The translations under genes were made by a program, and so were the position numbers. Shown here piece after piece: positions 8,106 through 17,022 of a stretch of 64,000 bases of DNA. How positions within the stretch are numbered: the first letter of the stretch is position 1; each line of letters begins with the position of its first letter. The stretch is from Bradyrhizobium liaoningense (GTDB lineage Bacteria; Pseudomonadota; Alphaproteobacteria; Rhizobiales; Xanthobacteraceae), in the NCBI RefSeq assembly GCF_018130785.1, contig NZ_JAFCJT010000009.1:62001-126000 (forward strand), given 5' to 3'. Under the pieces are notes generated by a model. It was not told where the DNA came from. It did no database searches and saw only the letters and a list, made by a program, of their open reading frames with translations.

Positions 8106-10124
8106 ATGGCCCTCAAGGACGCGGTTCCGATCATCGACGATCGCCGCTTCGACGACATCGTCGAGGAGGTGAAGACGAGGATCGCACGCTACACGCCGGA
8201 ATGGCAGCCGGTGTGGAACGACCACAACGACAGCGACCCGGGCATCACGCTGGCGCAGCTCCTCGCCTGGCTCTCCGAGATGCTGCTCTACCGCATGGGC
8301 AAGGTGCCGGAGCTCAACTATCTCAAGTTTCTCGAGATGGTGGGGATCGAGCTGCAGGCCGCGCAGCCGGCGCGCGTCGACGTGATGTTCCCGGTCACCG
8401 ACACCACGACCATGCCCTTTATCGATGTGCCGCCGCGCACCCAGGTCTCGGCGCCCGCGGACGACGGCGGACCGCCGCTGATCTACGAGACCGAGAAGAG
8501 CGCGCGCGCCCTCACGGCGACGCTGCAGTCGGTGCAGAGCTACGACTCGGGCGTGCACCGCGACCTGACGGCCGCGAACGAGGCGCTCGATCCCTACCTG
8601 CCGTTCGGCGAGCTGGCGCTGACGGAAGCCGCGCTTGTGCTCGGGCTCGGCTTTCCGAGCGCCTATCCGACGCCGGACGACTTCCCGGACACGACTTTCG
8701 ACATCGCGGTGTATGCTAAAGGCGACCGAGCGGAAAAGCCGGTGGTGACCTGCGGGCCGGGGCAGACCGCGTTCCCGTCGGCACGGGTGCAGTGGGAGTT
8801 CTGGAACGGCGCCGAATGGCAGCGCATGGCCGCGCTGAAGGACGGCACGCTCGCCTTCACGCGCAGCGGCTTCATCACGCTCCGGGCGCCCGCGCCCGGC
8901 CCGATGAAACGCGACTATGTCGGCACCTATCCGAGCGACGGCAGCAAGCCGAAGCTGTTCTGGATCCGCGCGCGTCTGGCCAAGGCGCAATACGAGACGC
9001 CACCCACCATCGTCGCGATCCGCACCAATATGGTGATGGCGCTGCAGGCGCAGACTGTGCAAGGCGAAGTGCTGGGCGGCACTGACGGGTCACGCAACCA
9101 GACATGGGAGCTCGCGAATACGCCGGTAATCGCCGGCAGCGTGCGCATTCAGATCGACGACGGCACCGGGCCCGCGGTTTGGGAGGTGCGTGAGGATCTA
9201 CTCGACGCAGGATCGAACGATCCGGTGCTCGCGCTCTCGGCCAGCAGCGGCACGCTCAATGCCGGCGACGGCGTGCACGGCGCGGTGCCGATCGCCAATG
9301 CGCAGAACCCCGACGCCAATGTGGTGGCACTGGAATATCGCTACGGCGGAGGTGCGCGCGGCAACGTGCCGGCGCGCGCGATCAACAGCCTGATCACGCC
9401 GGTCGAGGGCATCGACGGCGGCAATGTCACCAATCTGTTCGCGGCCGTCGGCGGCCGGGAAGAGGAGCGCATCGAAGCGGCGAAGGAACGGGCCCGGCGC
9501 TCGATCCGCGCGCAAGGACGCGCCGTGACGCTCGAGGATTTCGAAGTGCTGGCGAAGCAGGCCGGCGACATCGCCCGCGCCAAGGCGTTCCCGCTGCTGC
9601 ATCCGCAGTTCCCGACCGTCGAGGTCCCGGGCGCGATCAGCGTCGTCATCGTGCCGAACGCCAAGCGGGTCCCGGGGCGGCCGTTCATGCCGATGCCTTC
9701 CGAAGGACTGCTGCGCACGGTCTGCAGCTACCTGGATGCGCGGCGGCTGCTTACCAGTGAGGTGTTCGTGGTGGCGCCGAGCTATCAGGAGATCAGGATC
9801 ACGGCCGACATCGTCGCGGAGGACGATGCTGACACCGCGGGCGTGCGCGAGCAGGCCGAGGCGGCGATCGCCGCCTATTTCGACCCAATCATCGGCGGTG
9901 ACGAAGGCGACGGCTGGGGCTTCGGCGAGACCGTCCGCTACTCCAAGGTGTATCAACGGATCTTCTCGGTCGAGGGCGTCGACTCGATCGAGCGGCTCGT
10001 GATCACGGTCGATGGCGAAGACTTCCCGGAATGCAAGGACGTGCCGATCGCGGCCAACAGCCTCCTGTTCTCCGGTGAGCATCAGCTCGAGGTCCGGCTC
10101 ACGGATGCGGAGGCAGCGGCATGA
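8106..10124 (+). CDS. eCIS baseplate wedge protein, gpJ/gp6-like (Afp11-like)
   Basis: A 672-aa putative baseplate assembly protein of the gpJ/T4 gp6 type. The N-terminus has the typical IDDRRFDDIVEEVKTRIARY, W..HNDSDPGI.LAQLLAWL.EML.YR motifs. The central part is beta-rich. The C-terminal third contains the conserved R.EERIE.AKERARRSIR..GRAVTLEDFE.LAKQAG-type helix pair (about residues 450-500), then A.AFPLLHP and VSVVIVP-like strands and the ITADIVAE segment. gp6-type proteins dimerise to form the ring of the baseplate wedges. It overlaps the next gene by 4 nt (ATGA at 10121). Confidence 0.93.
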   Translation: MALKDAVPIIDDRRFDDIVEEVKTRIARYTPEWQPVWNDHNDSDPGITLAQLLAWLSEMLLYRMGKVPELNYLKFLEMVGIELQAAQPARVDVMFPVTDTTTMPFIDVPPRTQVSAPADDGGPPLIYETEKSARALTATLQSVQSYDSGVHRDLTAANEALDPYLPFGELALTEAALVLGLGFPSAYPTPDDFPDTTFDIAVYAKGDRAEKPVVTCGPGQTAFPSARVQWEFWNGAEWQRMAALKDGTLAFTRSGFITLRAPAPGPMKRDYVGTYPSDGSKPKLFWIRARLAKAQYETPPTIVAIRTNMVMALQAQTVQGEVLGGTDGSRNQTWELANTPVIAGSVRIQIDDGTGPAVWEVREDLLDAGSNDPVLALSASSGTLNAGDGVHGAVPIANAQNPDANVVALEYRYGGGARGNVPARAINSLITPVEGIDGGNVTNLFAAVGGREEERIEAAKERARRSIRAQGRAVTLEDFEVLAKQAGDIARAKAFPLLHPQFPTVEVPGAISVVIVPNAKRVPGRPFMPMPSEGLLRTVCSYLDARRLLTSEVFVVAPSYQEIRITADIVAEDDADTAGVREQAEAAIAAYFDPIIGGDEGDGWGFGETVRYSKVYQRIFSVEGVDSIERLVITVDGEDFPECKDVPIAANSLLFSGEHQLEVRLTDAEAAA

Positions 10125-12457
10125 ACATACACGCCACCGCATCGTCGACCGGAGCGCTCACCGTAGCGCAGCGCGACGCGCTGCACGTCGGCGCGGAGCA
10201 CGGGCTGCCGCATGATCCGCTCGCGCTCGTACTCTATGCGCGCGGCGGCGCGGATCCGCGGCGCGGTTTCGCGGTCGGCCGGCTCGATGCGGTCGAGATC
10301 GATCCCTGCGCGCGCGCCCTCACGCTCACGCCCGCGCCGGACACAGACCGGACGCTCGCCGAGGGCTCCGGCAGCTTCGGCGGCCTGAAGCCGCCGACCA
10401 ATGTCGCGGTCGCGCGCAACGGTGCCGTCTACCTGGCGGACCGCGGCAACGGCCTCATCAAGTATTTCGACCCGTGCGACTGCGCATTCAAGCCGCTGCC
10501 CTGCCTGATTGCCCGCCCGCCAGCCGGAAACGATTGCGTCCCGAGGCCGCCGAGTTTCGTGCCGCCTGACCAGCTCGGCGATCCGACGGGACTCGCCATC
10601 GCGGGTCGCACGCTGCTGATCGTCGACCGTGCGTATCATCGCGTGGTCTTCCTGGACCTCATCGGCTCGGTGCCGCGCGGCACGCTGCGGCTGCCGGTCT
10701 CCACGGGGCTGCGCAAGCTCTGGGCGCCGTTCGGGATCGCGGTCGACTCCCACGGCCGCATCCACGTCAGCGATCCGGACCACGGCCGCATCGACGTGTT
10801 CGACCGCGATGGCCGCTGGCAGAAGGCATGGATAAACCTTGGTCGGGTGTCGCATCTCGCGACCGACTGTCACGACGCACTTCTCGCCGTCATCGAGAAC
10901 AACGTGCTGGATGCGTCGGGCAAGCTCGTCGCCGCCGCGGTCGAGATAGTCGACGGGCAGCGTCAGCCGATCCCGCCGCGCGCGGTCGATGCGGCGCGCC
11001 GCTTCCCTTGCCCGCCGATCGCGGTCGACCGCGACGGCAGGCTGCATCTCGGGACGCCCTGCGACGCGGTCTTCGACGCCCAGGGCTATCCGGCCAAGGA
11101 GAAGGATCGCGTCGCGCCCGCGCTCTATGGCAAGCTCGGGAACTATCGCAGCGCCGCCCTCGACTCGCGGCGCCGCGGCTGCGTCTGGCACCGCGTGCAG
11201 CTCGCCGGAACGCTGGCCGCGCGCACGCGTATCGATATCCGGACAACGACATCCGATATCGTGCTCGATGACGGCGAACTCGCGGATCTTCCGCCACAGG
11301 CGTGGAGCGACACCGTCGCAATCCGCGCGATGAAGGACGGCGTGGCCGACGCGCTGGTGCGCAGCCCGCCCGGCCGCTATCTCTGGCTGTGCCTGGTGCT
11401 GAGCGGCGACGGCCAGTCAACGCCGGCGATCAGCCGCATCGTCGTCGAATTTCCCCGCGTCTCGCTGCGCCGCTACCTGCCAGGCGTCTACGGCATGGAT
11501 CCGATCAGCGCCGACTTCACGGACCGCTTCACGGCGCTGTTCGACACCACGCTGCGCTCGATCGAGTCGCGCATCGACACGACGCACGAGCTGTTCGATC
11601 CCTTGAGCGCGCCCTCCGAACGTCCGCGCGCCAAGACGCGCGAAGGACAGCCCGTAGTCGATGTGCTGACGTGGCTCGCGAGCTGGATCGGGGTGACGCT
11701 CGACCGCCAATGGCCGGAGGCAATCCGGCGCGCATTGCTCAAGCGCGCGACCAAGCTCTACGGTCAGCGCGGCACCGTCGCCGGCTTGCGCGACCTGCTG
11801 TTGACCTTTCTCGGCTTCGATCGCGCCGAGTGCGACGATGCCTGCCCGCAGATGCGCTGCTTTCCGCGGCCGGACAACTGCGCCCCGCCGCCCAGGCGCT
11901 GCCCGCCGCCGCGGCCGGCTCTGATCCTCGAGCATTTCCGCCTGCGGCGATGGCTGTTCGTCGGCGCAGGCCGGCTCGGCGACGACGCCATGCTGTGGGG
12001 CAAGCGCATCGTCAATCGCAGCGAGCTGAGCGGTGCCGAGCGGACCGGCAATGCGCGCGTCGGCCCCCTCTCCTGCCCGCCCGACGGCAATCCGGCGACG
12101 CAACTGATCTCGACGCCGGATCCGTTGCGCGATCCGTTCCACACCTCGGCGCATCAGTTCACGGTGTTCGTGCCCGCTTGCCTGAAGCGCAACGACTGGC
12201 AGCGCCGCGGCCTCGAACGCCTTCTCGCGCAGGAAGCTCCGGCGCACACGAAATGGCGGGTCGAATATGTCGAGCCGCGCTTCCGCGTCGGCGTGCAGGC
12301 GATGATCGGCCTGGACAGCGTGATCGCGCGCGTGCCGGCCGGCCTGCGGCTGCGCGACAACCGTCTCGGACACGGCACGGTGCTGCCGCCGCATCCGGGA
12401 CGTCCCGCAGTCGTCGGCGTGAATGCGCGCGCCGGCGAAACGATGCGCCTGAATTGA
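10121..12457 (+). CDS. eCIS gpI-like baseplate protein fused to an N-terminal beta-propeller (Afp12-like)
   Basis: A 778-aa protein with two parts. Residues about 60-300 contain NHL-like propeller repeats: PPTNVAVARNGAVYLADRGN, PTGLAIAGRTLLIVDRAYHRV, APFGIAVDSHGRIHVSDPDH and PPIAVDRDGRLHLGTP. Residues about 450-565 carry the phage tail protein I-type domain: YLPGVYGMDPIS.DF..RF...FDT, VDVLTWLASWIG, W....RRALLK.A..LY..RGTVAGLRDLL. gpI/gp7-like proteins link the wedges to fibres, and the propeller may face outward as a docking or binding surface (inference). A proline/cysteine-rich linker follows (residues about 575-605). The start overlaps the gpJ-like gene by 4 nt. Confidence 0.88.
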   Translation: MNIHATASSTGALTVAQRDALHVGAEHGLPHDPLALVLYARGGADPRRGFAVGRLDAVEIDPCARALTLTPAPDTDRTLAEGSGSFGGLKPPTNVAVARNGAVYLADRGNGLIKYFDPCDCAFKPLPCLIARPPAGNDCVPRPPSFVPPDQLGDPTGLAIAGRTLLIVDRAYHRVVFLDLIGSVPRGTLRLPVSTGLRKLWAPFGIAVDSHGRIHVSDPDHGRIDVFDRDGRWQKAWINLGRVSHLATDCHDALLAVIENNVLDASGKLVAAAVEIVDGQRQPIPPRAVDAARRFPCPPIAVDRDGRLHLGTPCDAVFDAQGYPAKEKDRVAPALYGKLGNYRSAALDSRRRGCVWHRVQLAGTLAARTRIDIRTTTSDIVLDDGELADLPPQAWSDTVAIRAMKDGVADALVRSPPGRYLWLCLVLSGDGQSTPAISRIVVEFPRVSLRRYLPGVYGMDPISADFTDRFTALFDTTLRSIESRIDTTHELFDPLSAPSERPRAKTREGQPVVDVLTWLASWIGVTLDRQWPEAIRRALLKRATKLYGQRGTVAGLRDLLLTFLGFDRAECDDACPQMRCFPRPDNCAPPPRRCPPPRPALILEHFRLRRWLFVGAGRLGDDAMLWGKRIVNRSELSGAERTGNARVGPLSCPPDGNPATQLISTPDPLRDPFHTSAHQFTVFVPACLKRNDWQRRGLERLLAQEAPAHTKWRVEYVEPRFRVGVQAMIGLDSVIARVPAGLRLRDNRLGHGTVLPPHPGRPAVVGVNARAGETMRLN

Positions 12458-12472
12458 GCTGGGAGGTTCGCG

Positions 12473-15319
12473 ATGAATTCCAAGCACGACGCCGAAGCCG
12501 CACTTGGATGCGTCACCTGCGAATTTGAGCCGTTCGTCAGGAACAACTATTTCACCGGCAAGATGATGGGCGCCTCCGATTTCATCGCGGAGACACATTT
12601 CCATCAGGAGAAGATGCGGCTGCACCAGGCGCGACTGCATGGCTGGGGCGTGGTCTGCGGCCTCAATGTTTTCCAGCATCCGAACCAGGACTGCCAAAGG
12701 CGCTATGTGCGCGTCGAGCCGGGCTCGGCGGTGGACTGCTGCGGACACGACATCCTGGTGCCCGAGGAGGAGATGCTCGACCTCCTCACCTACAAAAAGG
12801 TCGCCGAACTCGCGAAGGAGGACCCGCGGCGCATCCATGCGCTCGGGATCTGCGTCCGCTACGTCGAGTGCCCGACCGAGAACGTGCCGGTGCTCTATGA
12901 CGATTGCGGGTGCGACGACAATGGCTGCGCGCCCAACCGGATCCTGGAGTCCTATGCGTTTGACGTGACGGTAGATCCGGCCCTGACGCCCCTGCCACGC
13001 GTGCAGCCAGCCGAGCTCGCCAGCGTAGTCTTTGCCCGCGCCGCCGAGGCTTCGCTCGGCGCCAATACGCCGCGCTTCGGCAACGCACCGCTGGTCGGCA
13101 ACGTGATCTATGCGCTCGATGCCAAGCAGCCGCAGAAGCTGATCACGTTCGATCTCGCGACCCATCACGCGGGCAGCAGTGATCTCGGCGCCGACGCCAT
13201 GGCGGTCGCGGGCCGTGGCAACTTCGCCTTCGTAGCCACCGGCCCGAAGGCCGGAACCACCGACGTCATCCAGGTCTTCAGCCCCGCCTCGCCCACTGTC
13301 GTCGCAACCATCGACATCACGGGCACCACAAGTGCCAACACGGTCGCGCTCGCGGCGTCGAGCGACGTCAGCCGCGCCGCGATCGTCTATGTGCGCCAGT
13401 CGGGCGCGCTGCTTGCCTACGCGGAGGACGGGGCCAATGGGCTGAAGTCCGCCTCAACCTCGCTCGGCAGCATCACGGCGTCGCTGACGAGCTTCGTTGC
13501 CAAGTCGGACGGCAGCGCCGCCTATGCGATCGACGAGGCGGCCGGCAAGCTCAAGGCGATCACGCTGGCGAGCTCGTCCTCGGCGACGGACGCGACGGCG
13601 CTTCCGGCGACCGCCAAGCCCTCCGCCCTCGCCTATCTCGAAACCGGCGGCAAGACGTTGATCGCGGTCGCGAGCCGGACCACCAAGTCCCTGTTCATCC
13701 TTGACGCGGCGAATCTCGGCGCCGCTGCCGGCTTGCTCGCCACTCTCACGCTCGATCATGTGCCCGAGTTCGTCGCCTCTGGCGCCGACGGCATGCTCTA
13801 TGCGATCGAGGAATCCGGCACCACGACCTTCGTGCAGGCCGCCGTTCTCGCGCCGCTCGCGACCGGCCAGCCCGCGATCCTGACGGCGCCGCGGCCCGTG
13901 CCGGGCACAGGATTGCGTCTCATCGGCCTGTTGAAGAATGCCGGCCTCGGCGTTGTCGTGTCGGACGAGCAGATCGAGATCGCCTGCGCTGACCTGATCT
14001 GGCATCAGGATTGCCACAGCTGCGACACGCCGAACTGCATCATGCTAGCCAGCATCGAGCGCTACCAGGCCGGCGCATCGGTGCTCGATGCTGCGAACGA
14101 GTCGCTCGCCAACGATCTCGCGGCCAAGCGCGCACGCATCGACAACCGCGCGGGCCGCAAGATCCTCGCCAGCACGCAGACCCTGCAAGCCTGGCTCGAA
14201 TGCTTGCAGACCAGGGGCACGCAGGGACCGAAAGGCGACAAGGGCCAGGACGGAAAAGACGGCACCGGTACGAACGGGGCGCCGGGGAAGGACGGGATCG
14301 GCTTCTATCCCGACCTGCCGAAGATCCTCGACATCGGCTGGCGCTTCGAGGAGCGGCGCAACATCAACCAATTCACCGATCAGTACATGGCGCCCCCGAC
14401 GGCGCCAGTCGACCTCACCGACCTGATCGTCGAGCGCATCAAGCGCGGGCGCGACGTTCCGCCGCTCACGGTCTACTTCAACCGCGAAGTTAAGGGCGTG
14501 ACGCGCCGCACGCTCGAGGTACGGATCGACGCGCCCATGTCGACCCAGGAGGGCAAGCCCGCTCAGGCGGTCTCTTCCGGTGTCTATTTTCCCATCGATC
14601 TGAGAATGTATGGCGACATCGTCCAGATTCCGGGACCGGTACCAACGCCGCACACTGGCGAGATCGCGAACTTCGCGGTCACCTTCATCCCGCGCCGGCA
14701 ATTCTTCTGGGTGTTCGATTCGAACAACCAGCCGCAAGCGGCCTGGCCTTATCTGCTGCTTTACTACCTCATAAACGCGAACATGCGCGTGCCACTCGAC
14801 TTGCCGCGTGTCAACGTATCGCTGAAGGGCAACTTCGTGTTCGCGCCCGACGCCGGCGGCAAGTACACGGAGTTCGGCGTGCTCGACGGTGATAATATCG
14901 GCGGGCAAGTGGGCGAGCCCCCGCCCGCCGCGCGCCAGCCGCCGATCCTCGGCGGCAAGAATCCCTCAGGCAATCTCACGCAAGGTGGCCTGTTCGAGAG
15001 CTGGTTCTTCCTCACCCAGCGCGACTCGCAAGGCCGCGAGCAGCCGCAAGAGGTGTCCCGCCTCGGCGAAATGTTCCGCAACTTCACGCCGGAACAACCA
15101 ACGCTCGAGCGCATGCCGACGCTCGCGAACTTCAGCAGCGCCGAGGCCATCGTGGCGGCGACCGGCGTCTCCGACGCGGTGGCGCGGCGCATCGCTGCGG
15201 CGCGCGAGCGCCAGCCCTTCGCGGACGCCGACGACTTCCGCAGTCGCGCCGGGATCTCCGAGCGCGACTGGGCCAAGCTCGACAAGGCCAGGCGCGAAGG
15301 AAAGCTCCTGATCCTGTGA
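12473..15319 (+). CDS. Large eCIS fibre/adaptor protein: FTGK module, propeller, collagen-like segment, HhH tail
   Basis: A 948-aa protein preceded by a GGGAGG ribosome site. Layout: (1) residues about 15-110, a module with NNYFTGKMMGASDF, then LHGWGVVCGLNVF, then V.VEPGSAVDCCGHDI.V; (2) about 180-490, short repeats such as VIYALDAKQPQKLITFDLA and TKSLFILDAANLGA that read like a YncE-type beta-propeller; (3) residues 582 to about 611, a collagen-like G-X-Y stretch of about nine triplets; (4) a beta-rich part; (5) residues about 881-948, a helix-hairpin-helix-like domain (SAEAIVAATGVSDAVARRI, then FADADDFRSRAGIS). It is probably a fibre or baseplate adaptor; the position equals that of Afp13. 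The function of the HhH tail is unknown. Confidence 0.82.
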   Translation: MNSKHDAEAALGCVTCEFEPFVRNNYFTGKMMGASDFIAETHFHQEKMRLHQARLHGWGVVCGLNVFQHPNQDCQRRYVRVEPGSAVDCCGHDILVPEEEMLDLLTYKKVAELAKEDPRRIHALGICVRYVECPTENVPVLYDDCGCDDNGCAPNRILESYAFDVTVDPALTPLPRVQPAELASVVFARAAEASLGANTPRFGNAPLVGNVIYALDAKQPQKLITFDLATHHAGSSDLGADAMAVAGRGNFAFVATGPKAGTTDVIQVFSPASPTVVATIDITGTTSANTVALAASSDVSRAAIVYVRQSGALLAYAEDGANGLKSASTSLGSITASLTSFVAKSDGSAAYAIDEAAGKLKAITLASSSSATDATALPATAKPSALAYLETGGKTLIAVASRTTKSLFILDAANLGAAAGLLATLTLDHVPEFVASGADGMLYAIEESGTTTFVQAAVLAPLATGQPAILTAPRPVPGTGLRLIGLLKNAGLGVVVSDEQIEIACADLIWHQDCHSCDTPNCIMLASIERYQAGASVLDAANESLANDLAAKRARIDNRAGRKILASTQTLQAWLECLQTRGTQGPKGDKGQDGKDGTGTNGAPGKDGIGFYPDLPKILDIGWRFEERRNINQFTDQYMAPPTAPVDLTDLIVERIKRGRDVPPLTVYFNREVKGVTRRTLEVRIDAPMSTQEGKPAQAVSSGVYFPIDLRMYGDIVQIPGPVPTPHTGEIANFAVTFIPRRQFFWVFDSNNQPQAAWPYLLLYYLINANMRVPLDLPRVNVSLKGNFVFAPDAGGKYTEFGVLDGDNIGGQVGEPPPAARQPPILGGKNPSGNLTQGGLFESWFFLTQRDSQGREQPQEVSRLGEMFRNFTPEQPTLERMPTLANFSSAEAIVAATGVSDAVARRIAAARERQPFADADDFRSRAGISERDWAKLDKARREGKLLIL

Positions 15320-15350
15320 TCGATCACGGCTGCCGATACGGAGAACGACC

Positions 15351-17009
15351 ATGCCCATGGCTCACGAACTGATCGATCGCTACATCGGCCGCGCGACCGG
15401 CCTGCGGCCTCACACTCCCCCGCGCGGCGACGTCGAGTGCGAGTGTCCGCCGCCCTGTCCGACCTGCGGCGGCCTGGAATGCCTGTGCCGCCCCCGCTTC
15501 TTCGCCGGTCAGGTGCTGACCGAGGACGATCTCAATCGTCTCGAGAACTACGTCATAGCCAAGAACCGGCTGCACAATCGCTACTTCCACGGCTCCGGGG
15601 TGGTGTGCGGGCTCGAAGTCGTCTGCGACTTTTGCGATCCCGGTAGCGTTGTGGTGAAGACCGGTTATGCGCTTTCGCCCTGCGGCGACGACATCATCGT
15701 CTGCAAGGACGCCAGGGCCAGTATCTGCGACCTGATCAGCCGGTGCAAGCCGCGCGACAACGACTGTGATCCTTACGGCGCGCAGCAGCCGACCGAATGC
15801 AAGGAAGGTATTCGGCAATACGTCCTCTCGATCTGCTACGAGGAACGTCCCTCGCGCGGCGTGCAGCCGCTGATGACCGAGCCGTGCTCGTGCGGTGGCA
15901 AGGGCTCGTGCGGCTGCGGCGGTTCAGGCAAGCACGCGAGCGGAGGTGGATGCGGCGGTGGCGCATCGATCCACAGGACGGCTGCGAGCAAGGCGGCCAC
16001 CAGGTACAATCCGCAGTGCGAGCCGACGCAGATCTGTGAGGGTTTCCGCTTCACGGCGACGAAGTATGTCGATCCGAAGCGCAAGCCCGCTGATCTAGGC
16101 CGCTACGGCGTGTGGGGCATGCTGGCCGCGAAGGCGGAGCAGTTCGGACCGCTGCTGCTGCGGCTGATCGCGTGCTATCTCAAGGCGGTCGAGATCCGCG
16201 ACTCCTTCGCTCAGATCCAGAACAACCTCACCGGCAATGTCCACGAGATCGGGCTGGCGCATAGCGAGTATCTGTCGGCGCTGCGGGACTTCGCGGCCGA
16301 GCACGTCGCTCATCGCTGCGACCTCGCGCGCGAGCTCGACCGGATCGCCACCCCGCGGCCGACCATGCTGCACGGACGTGAGAACGCGGTCTCGGCCGGC
16401 GATTGGAAGGCCGCCTTCGACCGGCTGAACGACCTCTGGCTCGACGCGTTCCGGGAATGCTTCTGCTCGGCGCTGTTGCCGCCCTGCCCGGAATTCGCCA
16501 GCGACTGCGTGCCGCTCGCGGTGGTCACGGTCGACACCGAGAGCTGCCGCGTGATCGAGATCTGCAACTGGTCGGCGCGCGAATTCGCGCTCGCCCTGCC
16601 ATCGCTTTACTACTGGAGCTCATTCATCCAGTGGGCCGCGATCAAGGACGGGCTCGCCAAGCTCTGCTGTGGGAGCAGTCGCGAGATCTGGCAGATCATC
16701 TTCCGCGCGTTCGAGAGCATAATCCGCAGCAACACCGAACATGTCGGCCTTGCCGCGATGGTGCAGCCGTCCGGCGCAGCAGCGGCGCCGGTCTCGGAGC
16801 TGCCGAACGGCGTCACACCCGCTACGCTCACGGCGCTTTCCGAGATGATACAAAAAGCGACCATGCCGGACGGCATGGCGCGGCTCCTGTCCAGAGCCGG
16901 CGGCGGAGCGCCGCCGGAGGTCGCAGACCTGCGCGCGACGGTGGCCGAGCTGCAACGCGTCGTGAGCGCGCAAGGCGCGGAGATCGAGAGACTGGCGCGG
17001 AACAGGTAA
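15351..17009 (+). CDS. Cys/Gly-rich eCIS adaptor protein with the FxGxxL...GxGVVCGL module
   Basis: A 552-aa protein. Residues about 25-47 are Cys-rich (CECPPPCPTCGGLECLC). Residues about 46-125 repeat the module of the preceding protein: FFAGQVLTEDDL, RYFHGSGVVCGLEVV, then VKTGYALSPCGDDIIV. Residues about 180-205 are a Gly/Cys/Ser low-complexity run. The C-terminal half is helical with many cysteines and ends in a heptad-like coiled coil (residues about 515-550, LRATVAELQRVVSAQGAEIERL). The ATG at 15351 has a GGAGA site 7 nt upstream. I infer an adaptor between baseplate and fibre; disulfides or metal binding are possible in view of the cysteines. No named family is recognised with confidence. 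Confidence 0.8.
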   Translation: MPMAHELIDRYIGRATGLRPHTPPRGDVECECPPPCPTCGGLECLCRPRFFAGQVLTEDDLNRLENYVIAKNRLHNRYFHGSGVVCGLEVVCDFCDPGSVVVKTGYALSPCGDDIIVCKDARASICDLISRCKPRDNDCDPYGAQQPTECKEGIRQYVLSICYEERPSRGVQPLMTEPCSCGGKGSCGCGGSGKHASGGGCGGGASIHRTAASKAATRYNPQCEPTQICEGFRFTATKYVDPKRKPADLGRYGVWGMLAAKAEQFGPLLLRLIACYLKAVEIRDSFAQIQNNLTGNVHEIGLAHSEYLSALRDFAAEHVAHRCDLARELDRIATPRPTMLHGRENAVSAGDWKAAFDRLNDLWLDAFRECFCSALLPPCPEFASDCVPLAVVTVDTESCRVIEICNWSAREFALALPSLYYWSSFIQWAAIKDGLAKLCCGSSREIWQIIFRAFESIIRSNTEHVGLAAMVQPSGAAAAPVSELPNGVTPATLTALSEMIQKATMPDGMARLLSRAGGGAPPEVADLRATVAELQRVVSAQGAEIERLARNR

Positions 17010-17022
17010 GACGGAGGCCGTG

